A DNA stretch of 64,000 nucleotides from Pseudorasbora parva (Eukaryota > Chordata > Actinopteri > Cypriniformes > Gobionidae): the NCBI RefSeq assembly GCF_024679245.1, contig NC_090182.1:35673047-35737046 (forward strand), written 5' to 3'. Positions 12,240-22,489 of this stretch are shown in pieces. Below the pieces are notes generated by a model. The model was not told the origin of the DNA and ran no database searches. It worked only from the letters and a program-made list of their open reading frames with translations. Position 1 is the first letter of the stretch. Each line of letters begins with the position of its first letter. Both the position numbers and the translations under genes were made by a program.

Positions 12240-12990
12240 TTTTTTTGTTGTTGTCCTTTTTGATTAGTGTTTGTGTGTTGAAATCGTTAATGGGTTTTAA
12301 ATAAAGTTATCTTTTTTTTGTACTCAACCCATGTCTGATACCTGACTCAGCCGTAACGAACCTGTGAGCTTTGCTCACAATTATTAAGGATTGTTCCCCG
12401 GAAATGAGATCACTCGGGGTGGCGTAGTTGGTGTTTATGTAAATCTTTATTTCGGGGTCTATTTATATCCAGGTCTGGCGTCCTGTAGAAAGGTATTGAA
12501 CCCCTCTGCGAACATTCATTTATAATTGCCACATATACTTGTGACATTTTTATCCAGTTTGTTTTGTGTTACAGGGTCTGGGTGCCAAAGGCAGGGAGGC
12601 CGGCTCTTTCTTTCTAACGGTGGTGGTGCTTTCTTCACTGTGTGCTGTGTCCATCAGTAGAGAGTGGTGTGCGTCTGTGACTGTGTGCACTGGTGAAAGA
12701 AATGTTTCTGCTGTAGGCAGATTCAATTCCCGTTAGCCTGACCCTGCTGGTAAGCCCCAAATTATCGACCCATGTGTGATTGACTTCAAGAGCCAACCCT
12801 TATGTCTGGCTGTGTTTTAGAATGACTGTTTTTATATGATTATGATTGAATAAACTAAATTATTTTGTACTATTACCCATGTTTCGGAGCGTCTGATTGG
12901 GGGAACGAACTTGTGTCCTTTGACATTATTTTCCTTGGGAGAAATTCCCAGGGTGGCGTAGTGCGTGTATAAATTTATTTAAAAATCCAC
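12240..12990 (+). repeat. Two diverged repeat modules with AATAAA signals
   Basis: Two segments about 540 bp apart share the same order of motifs: an AATAAA signal, ttttgtact, acccatgt, cgaac, then a block ending gggtggcgtagt. Module 1 covers about 12298-12432 and module 2 about 12846-12965. They are diverged, so the evidence is the shared order and spacing and not high identity. They may be old duplicated retroelement ends. Bases 12991-13330 show nothing further. Confidence 0.45.
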
Positions 12991-13634
12991 CTGAGAGTTG
13001 CTACATAGATATCAGAGAACAATTTAACATATTGTTTCAACTCATTCTAGGGCACCTTTAAAAACCATTTGCTATGTGGTGACCTTTAATGTGGACTAGA
13101 AACAGGAGGAGTGACTTTATTGCATTAGATGTGTGTCACTTTACTCACAGCTGATTGGTTAAATTTCAGTTATGTTCAGTTATTTTGGTTGTCTAAGTTA
13201 CTTGTGGATGTTACCTGTGGATGTTACCTGTTCATGTTACCTGTTCCTGAATCCTGCCCCTGATTCCTGTCACTGATCCTGGTTTGTCTCTGTTTTGATG
13301 TTTGATTTTTTTTCCCCCTTGTGGGTTTTTGTTCCCTTTCAGGGAACTCGAGCTGCATGGAAACGCTTTGAGAATGCCTCTGCGTGATTGCGTCATGAAG
13401 CGCATGTCGAATCAGTCCAATCGGAAGACGGAACATCATAGGCGGGTGACGTTATAGACCCGGAAACTATAAAGCACCCGTGAACACAAACAGAAACTAG
13501 CTTCTGTGCCTTCAGTAAGCGTGTGGTTTCCCTGTGGTTTCTTCCTCCCCGGGCGGGGCACCGGTGCTCCAACTATCCAGTTCTGAGGAGCAGGATGTTG
13601 AGAGCATCGCAAACTAAGACTCGTCACTTCAGTC

Positions 13635-14576
13635 ACCTGCGGGTGAGGAGCTAGTTGAGGTGCTCACAAGGGCGGTGGCCAGGTTAAATATTGAGTGGCC
13701 AGTGGAACGATCTGAGCCTCATCAGAAAAAAGCTAATTAGATTAACGCTTTCTGCCATCCTGTGCAGCGCAACCTCAACACCGGAGCTTGCTGTTCTTTC
13801 CAGATCTCCACACTGAGGTGTCGAGGTCCTGGAGGAAACCGGCCTCATATCGTGTCTTCAGCCTTTAAACATCGACTTACAGTAACATCTTAGGACTGAG
13901 ACAGTATGGTTATGGGGCGATGCCTAAGGTAGAAGAAACACTTGCGAGCCATCTTTCTCCTTCAGCTACATCGTCCCTGAAAGCCCCGACATTACCCACC
14001 AAACAATTGAAAACTCCTTCGGCTTTGGTGGGTAAAGCATACTCGGCGGCAGGTCAGGTCACGGTGTGTCTGCACACAATGGCAATAATGCAGGCATACC
14101 AGGCCGACCTGCTAAGGGATCTGGATGGCAGTGATGAAGTGGGGGCTGATGTGATTAATGAATTAAGGCAATCAGCAGACTTAGCTCTCCGTGCCACCAA
14201 GGAAATGGCCAGGTGTGTGGGCCGGTCTATGGCAGCCCTGGTGGGAACAGAGAGGCATCTTTGGCTTAACCCCAATGAAATCAAGAGAGGGAGAAGAGCT
14301 TTTTGCTTGCTGCGCCGGTTTCTCCTGCTGGCCTCTTCGGTGACTCTGAACAGTCGGTCACCGAGAGGTTTCAGGAGTCGAAAAAGCAAGCAGCAGCGCT
14401 CAAGCAATTTCTCCCTCTCTAGGTCCAGGTCCCGGGGGCTGCTGCAGCACAGCAGCCCAAGCCGAGTACAAGCTCCGCACACAGGGCGCAGCAGAGGCAG
14501 AGCGTCGGAGCCCATGCTCCCCCCAGGCTCTGGTTATGGCACAAGAAGTAGAGACTCTTCTGCGAAAGGGAGCTAG
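13635..14576 (+). pseudogene. DIRS gag-like protein, frameshifted
   Basis: The longest open part starts at 13920 (218 codons), but homologous coding starts earlier, from about 13635, in other frames (EELVEVLTRAVARLNIEWPV, then FFPDLHTEVSRSW). Typical fish DIRS gag segments follow: SSLKAPTLPTKQLKT, TMAIMQAYQADLLRDLD, and DLALRATKEMARCVGRSMAA. From about 14285 the open frame leaves the family reading frame and becomes arginine/serine-rich, a frameshift artefact. The protein would be the structural component of the particle. Identification is from memory of the family. Confidence 0.75.
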
Positions 14577-14932
14577 AGAGAGGGTCCCCCCTCCCATCAG
14601 GGAGTCAGGGTTTTACAGCCATTACTTCATTGTACCAAACAAGGATAGTAAAGAAAGAGGGCAAAGAAAGAGGGCTGCGCCCGATATTAGATCTGCGTCT
14701 ATTAAATCGTTCTGTAGGGAAGCTTAAGTTCAAGATGCTTACACTCGGAAAGATCGTGTCACAGATCAGGTCCGAGGACTGGTTTGTCACTATAGATCTC
14801 AAATACGCTAATTTCCATGTTTCCATCCTTCTACAACACAGGAAGTTCCTGAGGTTTGCCTTCAGGGGAGAGGCATACCAATACCGGGTTCTTCCCTTTG
14901 TTCTAGCAGAAATGTTCCTGTGTGCGCTCTGA
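14536..14932 (+). pseudogene. DIRS reverse transcriptase, N-terminal fragment
   Basis: Two overlapping frames (14536-14727 and 14630-14932) encode the start of a DIRS RT: VETLLRKGARERVPPPIRES, FYSHYFIVPNKD, LRPILDLRLLNRSVGKL and FVTIDLKYANFHVSIL, then FLRFAFRGEAYQYRVLPF. A short local duplication of aaagaaagagggc at about 14654-14680 causes the frame change. The fragment ends before the catalytic YxDD motif because the element is truncated at 14932. It cannot be functional. Confidence 0.8.
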
Positions 14933-16378
14933 AGCGTGTCATGGCTTATTTATTTTTATGCAATTTTATTTAAAAAAAAATTCTTATAGTATGTTTTAAA
15001 TGTTCTTGCTCTAAATGTTTTTAAATGTTCTTGTTTAGTGGTGTCTGGTGGACCCTTATTTTGTTTTGGCCCACCAGTCACCATTCAGGGGTGGGGGTGT
15101 TACGTACACCACGTGTACGCCCAGCCCAGGTGCATTAATTTAACATGATCTCCTTTATCGTAGCTCCGGATAAACCCAGGATCCCTAAACCCTTTTGTCC
15201 CGTGACAGGCTTATCTGAAGGGGAGGGGCTTGACCTTTTTATTTATATTATTAGCTTTATTTTGTTTTTTCTTTCAGGGACTGTTATCATCACATCTCAA
15301 GCACTGTAAAAAAACAACAATAACAAAAAACATCTCTTTATTGTATTGCCATCACATTTTTTTTCTTCTTTTGTGCCAACCTAGATTTGCCTGACAGCAG
15401 GTCTGTGAAGACCTGTTGTCTCACAGTTGCCCATCACAGTTTGGCACAGATGTCGGAAATAATGTTTCCTTGCAGCAGATCTTCATTTATGTGTGTAACG
15501 GGTGATTTCTTGACAGTTTTGACTGCTTTACACATTTTACAGCTCTAAAAAAAAATACCATATGTACGTACATACAACTAGCCCATCTAGCAAAGCACGC
15601 AGAATGCATGCTTTTGGATGTTTGGTCAATTCTGTCACAAAATATTTGTCATAAAATGATTTGTGAAACTTCTGAAACATAACAAAAATGTGTCTTTTTG
15701 AAGTTGCTAAATATTTTAATTGCTCATTAACATGTCAAAACAATTCTGCATAACAATGTTGTCCCAGACTCCCTAATTAAAAATAAATAAATCTGAATTA
15801 ATTAGAAAAACCAAGGAAACAATATCTGACAAGCAAGCCTTTCAAATGACTGACACAATGAAGTTAAACATTTCAAACTCATGTTAGATTAAAAAATAAT
15901 AATAATGTGGATATTGTTATGGAGTCCCAAACTCTCTTGGCATATTCTTGGCTTTTAGGGCTCAGTTATTTTTCATGCTACAAAAACCACCACAATGTGC
16001 ACAATGAGTAAAAACCAAAGTCTGAAGATAGTTATATTGTGATTCACTTATGGGCCGTAGACATTGTGCTCCTTTGAAATGATTTCAGGTGCACTTTGAA
16101 TAGGACACTAATTGAAAGGGGAGCCCTATTCACATTTAACAAATGGTTCCATGGCTTTTATCAGGAAGCTTCCACGTTTTATTGTAACATACCCAGTGTA
16201 GTGAGTTATGTTTCAGCAATTAGATATAAGAGTATGTATGCATTTTGTTACAAAACAGCACTGCATCATTAGTATTAGTTAGAATTAGTTGAGCAGGCCA
16301 CAACCTAACGCTTTTTGACTTTCTCAGTTTGTGTAGATTACCTGTTATTTCCCCCCACATTAATTTCACACTTCTAGT
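14933..16378. other. No gene; possible LTR-like start near 15101
   Basis: After the DIRS break the sequence is AT-rich and featureless except near 15090-15115. There a purine tract (ggggtgggggtg) immediately precedes tgttacgtacaccacgtg, which looks like a polypurine tract followed by an LTR start. No matching second LTR or coding region was found, so this is only a suggestion. The rest to 16378 shows no motif or long frame. Confidence 0.4.
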
Positions 16379-16387
16379 ACAATTATG

Positions 16388-17265
16388 TAGCCTGGGAAAA
16401 CCCAGACAACTTCTGGCAAATTTAGACTTGCTCTGCAAGTAGTCTGGCAAAGAGCCCATTCAAACCCATTACTAATACATCAAAATCGCAGAACAAATCA
16501 GAAACATTGGGGCGGGCTTTACACAATGACGACAGCGCAGTGACGGTGAAGCTGATTTTGTACATTACAAAGATGGATGCCGCTGTGGAACATTACTCGT
16601 TCAAATCAGCACTCGGCTACCAGATGTGGATTACACCGGTTACTTTGATGATGAGGATGGGGAGTGTGATCATGTGCTAACACCACACAGCAGCTCTGTA
16701 CCCAGCCTTTCTGTGCTTATTTCCTTAGACTAGATATGGTAGTCATGTAAAATTGTAAATAGTTGTAAATAAATGACTAGCATAACTATGATCAATACTG
16801 AAAATGTTCTAATACATCTGAAATGACTAAATTTATGAGTCACAATTTTCCAAAGACTAATCAATATTATTTTATTTTTAAAATATTGCAAATCACGTTC
16901 AACGATACAAATGCCTTACAACGGGTGCAAATGCAATCAGAGCTTGATGTTTTCTGTTCGACCGTCAATCCGAGATGTTTGAGTAATGCTATTAGGTTTT
17001 TCAAATTTTGCAAAAATGTTGATGGAGTGGCGGTGGACACCAGCTATTATCATATTTATTTTACAACAACAGCAAAAGTTGTCAGAAGCCATTACAACAT
17101 CTTCCTCGAAATCACAAACAGAGAATTGCTATCTCAGATGTTTCTTTGTTGCTCTGCATACGTCATCGTCCGTTGGTGACACCCCTTTGGAAATTATTTG
17201 TCTATGAAGCTTTGCCAGACCATAACTCAGTTACTACTGAGAATGGTCTGGTTTCAACCAGGCTA
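16388..17265. mobile_element. Short inverted-repeat transposon with 9-bp TSD (Mutator-like?)
   Basis: The element starts tagcctgggaaaacccagac and ends gtctggtttcaaccaggcta, an imperfect inverted repeat of about 20 bp. The nine bases acaattatg occur exactly on both sides, at 16379-16387 and 17266-17274. Nine-bp target duplications are the hallmark of Mutator-like elements; an 8-bp hAT duplication with one chance match is the main alternative. The 878-bp body has an open frame of 118 codons (16823-17179) with no known motif. I regard it as chance, so the element is non-autonomous. Confidence 0.75.
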
Positions 17266-17274
17266 ACAATTATG

Positions 17275-17650
17275 TGTTTCAAAATTACAGTGTATACATT
17301 TTTCTTGATTTTCTTGAAAATTTTTTAAAGGTGGGCTAAGTGTTATTTCAAAACCGTTTGAGGACTTGTGGGCTGAGTCCCAATAACAAACTTGCATGAC
17401 AACTAATGATGGCGAGAAGAGCGCTCAGTGCATGTTATTATTCATGACAGACATTACCTGAGAACTAATATTTAATGGTTTTATCTTGAATATCCTTGTG
17501 TGTCATGTTCGCTTGTTTGTCCATTTGCGATCATATTGTTGTCAAGCGATGATAAAGACCCATTCATTTCCACACCATATGGGGCATCTAAAGCTCACTG
17601 TCAGTTTCAAGCATTAGCTTCCAAAATGTGTCCGACAAGTAAATACTATA
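17275..17650. other. No recognisable feature
   Basis: AT-rich spacer between the 9-bp-TSD transposon and the Ngaro left end. Confidence 0.5.
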
Positions 17651-17785
17651 CGATGTTAATTAACAAAGATTCGGGAGGAGGGCTTTCAGATAATTGACAC
17701 AGGTGGATAGCACTCAGCTAATCAACGAGAGGTGCATATATATACACAGCAGTCTTACCTCCATTCTGTTGACAGTTTATCAGCA
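17651..17785 (+). repeat. Ngaro left terminal repeat A1
   Basis: The segment begins cgatgttaattaacaaag and ends gacagtttatcagca. It matches A2 at 22155-22289 over 135 bp with one visible difference (gtgcatata versus gtgcacata). It contains gtgcatatatatacacagc, a plausible TATA region for the element's promoter. Confidence 0.9.
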
Positions 17786-18815
17786 CGGGCGGCATTTCCG
17801 ACCATTCGCCCCGCCTGCCAGCCCCCTCACGCTGTCTACGGCTCCGCACGCCTCTTGAAGCAGTTCTACAAAGCTAAAATCTTTTTCTTTCAAAATTATA
17901 AGCTACCTCAAACCCCCTATTTGGGCCGCGTCGATCAGCATTCACGGTAAAAAAAATAAAATAAACTTATGCTTTTCACGAGATGTAATCATTTCTTCGT
18001 CACGTTCACAAGCTCGTCTCTGTCTTCTAACCGATTGACAAAATAAGCTATGTTCTATTAATAACGTGGTGTGTTTAGAGCAGTACTCGGACAGCGTAAA
18101 GAGTGTACATCGCACAGACTTTCAACAGGGACAACAACAGTTCCTGTCTTTAAATGACGTGTACAGCAGCAAGCTTTTCTTGCGATCTCGCCGCCTCTTT
18201 ATAAGTTACTACAGTACAGACGGTCACTTTCACACACGAGAAGTGTAAACACCATGGACGCGCATGCAGTTGCCGTGGTGATGAACAACAAACTTGCTGG
18301 TAACGAGAAACGTATCGCGAGGCTAAATCGTTAAAATAACGGCAACGTAAACAAAGCTTATTTTGCCAAACAAATCAGCCACTATTGGAATCAGCTGATA
18401 ATCATTGCTTTGATTCAATACTTCCCAGCTGACGCTCACAAGCTCGGTCACAGCGTGACCATACTCTCGTTTGCGACTATGAACAGATGTGTGCGATCCA
18501 TACAATGTAATTAGTGGGCACTTGAGCGTTCACGTTTCAAAAAACTGAACGTGGCACTGTTGTGTGTTCTACTAGCTTGCAAGTTTTTCAGAATGCTTCA
18601 GAGCACTTTGGATATTTATGCAAATCTCCTTGTGAACAATTACATTATTTTATTAACATGATTTATATCGTCATATTTTGTATACAGTTGTAAGGCTGTA
18701 TTCCATGTCCCTCATGAATTTTAGTGAGTATCTTGCAATATAAGGCATATAGGCCTACATTTCAAAATAAGAGTCTCATCTTTTAGCCAAATCAAATTCC
18801 GATGCAGTATTGTCC
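17786..18815 (+). other. Ngaro internal region, no recognisable coding
   Basis: A Ngaro gag would be expected here. Short frames (17732-17950, 18066-18248) occur, but none has a motif I can assign. The region may be decayed gag or foreign sequence. Confidence 0.4.
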
Positions 18816-18900
18816 CGTTTAACACCGTGAAGCTGCTTTGAAACAATCGTCATCGTAAAAGTGCTATATAAATAAAGTTGATTTATCGATTGATTGATCT
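18816..18900 (+). repeat. 3' tail of an L2-type LINE
   Basis: The sequence gtgaagctgctttgaaacaa followed by gtgctatataaataaagttg and a short gattgattgat tail matches the tail of the LINE at 5675. Only the extreme 3' end is present, as expected from 5'-truncated insertion. It lies inside the Ngaro element and so should be younger than it. Confidence 0.8.
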
Positions 18901-18954
18901 GGTTACACAACGTGTTTCCCATTTGTCCATCTAATTTTTTCTCTCATTTTTCTC

Positions 18955-19690
18955 CTACAGGAGATCAGTTTTTCTGGCTAATTTTCTCCACCAGCAGTGC
19001 TGTTCCTCTGCTCCCACAGGAATTAAGTTTCTAACTAATTTTCTCCATTGCAACAGCAGTGCTGTTTCCTCTGCTCCCGCAGGAGCTTCGTTTCCCTGAA
19101 TGATTTTCTCCACCAGATCAGCAGTGCTGTTTCCTCTGCTCCCGCAGGAGCTCAGTTTCTCTGAATAACTTTCTCCACTGCACCAGCAGTGCTGTTCCCT
19201 CTGCTCCCATAGGAGCTCAGTTTCTCTGGTTATTTTTATCCGCGGCTACAGCAGTGCTGTTCCTTCCGCTCCCGCAGGAGCTCAGTTTCTCTAACTAATT
19301 TTCTCCACTGCACCAGCAGTGCTGTTCCCTCTGCTTCCGCAGGAGCTCAGTTTCTCTAACTAATTTTCTCCACTGCACCAGCAGTGCTGTTTCCTCTGCT
19401 CCCGCAGGAGCTCAGTTTCTCTGGTTATTTTCTCCACGGCTACAGCAGTGCTGTTCCCTCTGCTCCCGCAGGAGCTCAGTTTCTCTAACTAACTTTCTCC
19501 ACTGCACCAGCAGTGCTGTTCCCTCTGCTCCCGCAGGAGCTCAGTTTCTCTAACTAATTTTCTCCACTGCACCAGCAGTGCTGTTCCCTCTGCTCCCGCA
19601 GGAGCTCAGTTTCCCTGAATAACTTTCTCCACTGCACCAGCAGTGCTGTTCCCTCTGCTCCCGTAGAAGCCCAGTTTTCTCTGGCTAACT
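18955..19690 (+). repeat. ~64-bp minisatellite inside Ngaro, about 11 copies
   Basis: Each unit carries caccagcagtgctgtt, then cctctgctcccgcaggag, then ctcagtttctct and aattttctccactg, with a period of 63-67 bp. The array occupies the place where the RT catalytic region should lie, immediately upstream of the surviving RT C-terminal segment at 19730. Confidence 0.92.
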
Positions 19691-19729
19691 CGTGTCTTTG
19701 AGAGCAGAGGAGACACAACATAAAATCCA

Positions 19730-20440
19730 ACAGTTCAAAACGTGAATTTCTAGCCCTGCTTGGCCATTTAAACTTTGCAATGCACATCGCTCCGCAGGGT
19801 CGCCCCTTCATATCGCATCTCCTCTCGCTCGCGTCCTCAGTCCAAGCGCTAGAAGATCCCATCTCCATAACCCAAGCATGTCATGGCGAACTCAGGTTAT
19901 GGTTAATATTTCTAATTCATTGGAAAGCCTTCTCTATTTTGCTATAGCTATCTCGTTTCGTGCCCCATCGATATATAATCGTTCACAGACGCTACCCCCT
20001 CAATCGGTTTGGGGGATTTTATCAAGGTAGTTGGTTCGCTTCTCCATGGTCACCGGAGCTCAGGACATGACAGTCCTTAGCACTATTCAAGCTTTAACAG
20101 CTCATAGTACCAGCTTTCCCGTGGGAGAAATAATGGGCCACTAAAAGCATTTTTAAGGGCATTGCAACAACGACACAATGGTGCATTACATAAATTAAAT
20201 CCATTCCTATGCATCTGCTATGATGCCATTTTTTAAGGTGCCTCGTTTGTGATCAATATTATAATATTATTATATTGCGAACATTTATAATATATTTAGT
20301 AACATATATTCATAATTGCTAAACACGTCCCTGGATCAGAAACTATGTTGCTGACTCCCTGTCTTGCTTTCTATTTCAGAAATTCAGGACGCTGGCTCCA
20401 GAGGCGGACAAATTCCCAACTCCAGTACCTCACTATTCGC
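19730..20440 (+). pseudogene. Ngaro RT C-terminal part and RNase H, decayed
   Basis: In shifting plus-strand frames the family motifs appear in order: KREFLALLGHLNFAMHIAPQ and GRPFISHLL (19740-19830, RT thumb/connection), ELRLWLIFLIHWKAF (about 19890), and RFGGFYQGSWFASPW (20000-20045, start of RNase H). CNNDTMVHYIN follows (20164-20196, matching the usual CDN..VH.IN), then MMPFFKVPRL (about 20220). VADSLSCFLFQKFR (20346-20390) ends the domain. RNase H removes RNA from the hybrid after reverse transcription. The usual CDN aspartate reads Asn, and stops and frameshifts are frequent. Motifs were recognised by eye from memory. Confidence 0.7.
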
Positions 20441-21060
20441 AACTAATATTCCCGTAACCCACCCGCTAAGACCCCTCCTCAATGCATCGCTCGATGCCAT
20501 CCTCCAAGTGATGTCTCCTAGGACCCTCCAATCCTATGTGACCGCTTGGAGAAATTTTAGAGCATTCCACATCTCCTACAACATACCATTCCCCGATTTT
20601 ACTCTCCTTTTAATCACCTCGGTTATTTCCCACCTCAATACTATAAAAGGCCTCCATGTCGGGTCCATTAAAGGTTACCTGAGCGGCATTCAGTTTTCCA
20701 CAAACTGATGTATGGCGCTCCTTCTCAGGAGATAAATAACTCTCAAACCTCCCTCGTGATCAAGGGATTCAAAAATCTCAGCCCACCCGTCCCGACACCA
20801 GACAACCTATAAAATTAGACATCCTCAACAAATGTATCCGTACCCTACGCACAGGCTACCAACCTCTCAATACCGCCCGGACACTCGATTCCAAATTTAT
20901 CCTTGCCTTTTCTCGGGTTTCTCAGATGCTCAGAACTCGCTATCACTTCAAAATTCGACCCTAAAAGCCATCTCACCATCTCAGACTTATCAGTACTAGA
21001 TGGAGAAACAATCTCCAATGGAGAAATTACCAAGCGGCCGAAGCAATTAATCTCCCAGTC
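20364..21060 (+). pseudogene. Ngaro tyrosine recombinase, N-terminal half
   Basis: A 114-codon frame (20364-20708) contains a core-binding domain typical of tyrosine recombinases: SPRTLQSYVTAWRNFRAF and LHVGSIKGYLSGIQF. After frame changes the catalytic domain begins at 20903 with LGFLRCSEL, which places the first catalytic Arg in the usual LR.SEL motif. The domain then runs to about 21060. The second half with the HxxR and Tyr motifs is absent; the 28-bp minisatellite starts at 21109 instead. In an intact element this enzyme joins the circular DNA copy to the target. Confidence 0.8.
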
Positions 21061-21108
21061 AAACACTCATGCTGTTCTTTCATGTTTTTCAGTGAGTCCC
21101 CGGGAAGT

Positions 21109-21836
21109 TCCCACGCAGCACAAAAGAGAGTGGAATGTTCCCACGCAGCACAAAAGAGAGTGGAATGTTTCCACGCAGCACGAAAGAGTGGAATGTTTCC
21201 ACGCAGCACGAAAGAGTGGAATGTTTCCACGCAGCACGAAAGAGTGAAATGTTTCCGAGCAGCACGAAAGAGTGGAATGTTTCCGAGCAGCACGAAAGAG
21301 TGGAAAGTTTCCACGAAGCGTGAAAGAGTGGAAAGTTTCCACGAAGCGTGAAAGAGTGGAAAGTTTCCACGAAGCGTGAAAGAGTGGAAAGTTTCCACGT
21401 AGCGTGAAAGAGTGGAAAGTTTCCACGGAGCGTGAAAGAGTGGAAAGTTTCCACGGAGCGTGAAAGAGTGGAAAGTTTCCACGGAGCGTGAAAGAGTGGA
21501 AAGTTTCCACGGAGCGTGAAAGAGTGGAAAGTTTCCACGGAGCGTGAAAGAGTGGAAAGTTTCCACGGAGCGTGAAAGAGTGGAAAGTTTCCACGGAGCG
21601 TGAAAGAGTGGAAAGTTTCCACGGAGCGTGAAAGAGTGGAAAGTTTCCACGAAGCGTGAAAGAGTGTGAAAGAGTGGAAAGTTTCCACGAAGCGTGAAAG
21701 AGTGGAAAGTTTCCACGAAGCGTGAAAGAGTGGAAAGTTTCCACGAAGCGTGAAAGAGTGGAAAGTTTCCACGAAGCGTGAAAGAGTGGAAAGTTTCCAC
21801 GAAGCGTGAAAGAGTGGAAAGTTTCCACGCAGTAAG
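21109..21836. repeat. 28-bp minisatellite with palindromic core
   Basis: About 26 units of 28 bp. The core is gtggaaagtttccac, a 15-base inverted repeat around a central G, joined by a spacer such as gaagcgtgaaaga or ggagcgtgaaaga. Units are nearly identical in the middle of the array and diverge at the left end (cagcacaaaagagagtggaa). Long minus-strand frames of 257-287 codons and several plus-strand frames are repeat translations, not proteins. Confidence 0.95.
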
Positions 21837-22040
21837 GAAATGTTTTTATTGTTGTTGTTTCTCTCATATTTCTCTTTTCCCGTTTTTCTTCTTTTAGACA
21901 ATCTACCACCTACGCACACCAAACCAACATCAGGGGCCCCCTGGTCAAGCAACCGGGCCCTTTCCCGAATGCCAGCCCGCCAAGCTCAGCTTTTTGGGGG
22001 GTAATTAGCCAGGCGGCTGTCCTATGCTCTCTGCATTTTG

Positions 22041-22154
22041 GGGGGTACTCTGGGTTCGGGCCAAGTTCGAGCTCGAATCCCTCCCCCCGGACAGCACGCC
22101 AAATACGCATTTATATTACTCTATATAATTATATGTAAGTGTGAACTCGTGAAA
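22041..22154 (+). repeat. Ngaro repeat B1
   Basis: Begins gggggtactctgggttcggg and ends gtgtgaactcgtgaaa. It directly abuts A2 at 22155, and the same sequence recurs at 22356-22470 as B2. Confidence 0.88.
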
Positions 22155-22289
22155 CGATGTTAATTAACAAAGATTCGGGAGGAGGGCTTTCAGATAATTG
22201 ACACAGGTGGATAGCACTCAGCTAATCAACGAGAGGTGCACATATATACACAGCAGTCTTACCTCCATTCTGTTGACAGTTTATCAGCA
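22155..22289 (+). repeat. Ngaro repeat A2
   Basis: Second copy of the 135-bp A repeat, between B1 and B2. The junction B1-A2 has the same sequence order that joining of the two element ends would give, as expected for a circular replication intermediate. Confidence 0.88.
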
Positions 22290-22355
22290 TCCCTCCTCCA
22301 CCCCTTCTCCACATTTTGCTCTTTTAGTTCTAACCACTTACACGAAGGGGGGGGG

Positions 22356-22470
22356 GGGGGTACTCTGGGTTCGGGCCAAGTTCGAGCTCGAATCCCTCCC
22401 CCCGGACAGCACGCCAAATACGCATTTATATTACTCTATATAATTATATGTAAGTGTGAACTCGTGAAAC
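22356..22470 (+). repeat. Ngaro right terminal repeat B2
   Basis: Begins in a G-run (22347-22360) followed by tactctgggttcgggccaag and ends gtgtgaactcgtgaaac, where the similarity to B1 stops. This marks the right end of the element. Between A2 and B2 lies a 66-bp C-rich segment (catccctcctccacccc). Confidence 0.88.
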
Positions 22471-22489
22471 ACCTAATATGTGTTTGTTT

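Larger units (their letters stand above)
13331..14932 (+). mobile_element. DIRS-type retrotransposon, 3'-truncated
   Basis: The left end begins gttccctttcagggaactcg, the same type of palindromic start as the DIRS element at 24840. It is followed by gag (from about 13635) and the N-terminal part of the RT (to 14932). The copy then stops: the RT catalytic YxDD region, RNase H, methyltransferase, tyrosine recombinase and right terminal repeat are absent. DIRS elements integrate by a tyrosine recombinase and make no target duplication, so no TSD is expected. The gag and RT frames carry several shifts. Confidence 0.8.
17651..22470 (+). mobile_element. Degenerate Ngaro-type (YR) retrotransposon
   Basis: The terminal arrangement is A1 (17651-17785), internal region, B1 (22041-22154), A2 (22155-22289), B2 (22356-22470). 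This is the split-direct-repeat layout known for Ngaro/PAT tyrosine-recombinase retrotransposons. A1 and A2 (135 bp each) differ at one base by eye, and B1 and B2 are also nearly identical. The internal region has remnants of RT, RNase H and a tyrosine recombinase in the expected order. It also carries two minisatellites (18955-19690 and 21109-21836) and a LINE tail (18816-18900). The RT palm and the recombinase C-terminal half are missing, so the copy is dead. Confidence 0.85.

Noticed and set aside
15101..15290. Solo LTR starting TGTTACGTAC after a purine tract
   Set aside because: No end with matching CA or TSD and no second copy in the window, so it was left as a remark only.
16823..17179. 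118-codon frame inside the 9-bp-TSD transposon
   Set aside because: It has no transposase motif and is preceded by several stops; probably chance in AT-rich sequence.
19554..19868. 104-codon minus-strand frame
   Set aside because: It is the shadow of the Ngaro RT thumb and the 64-bp minisatellite on the plus strand.
21109..21836. CRISPR-like array of short palindromic repeats
   Set aside because: Units are strictly tandem with no unique spacers, and the context is a eukaryotic retrotransposon.
21027..21952. Three overlapping minus-strand frames of 257-287 codons and several plus-strand frames
   Set aside because: They are translations of the 28-bp minisatellite. A unit length not divisible by three cycles the repeat through all three frames, so all stay open. 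There is no coding signal.
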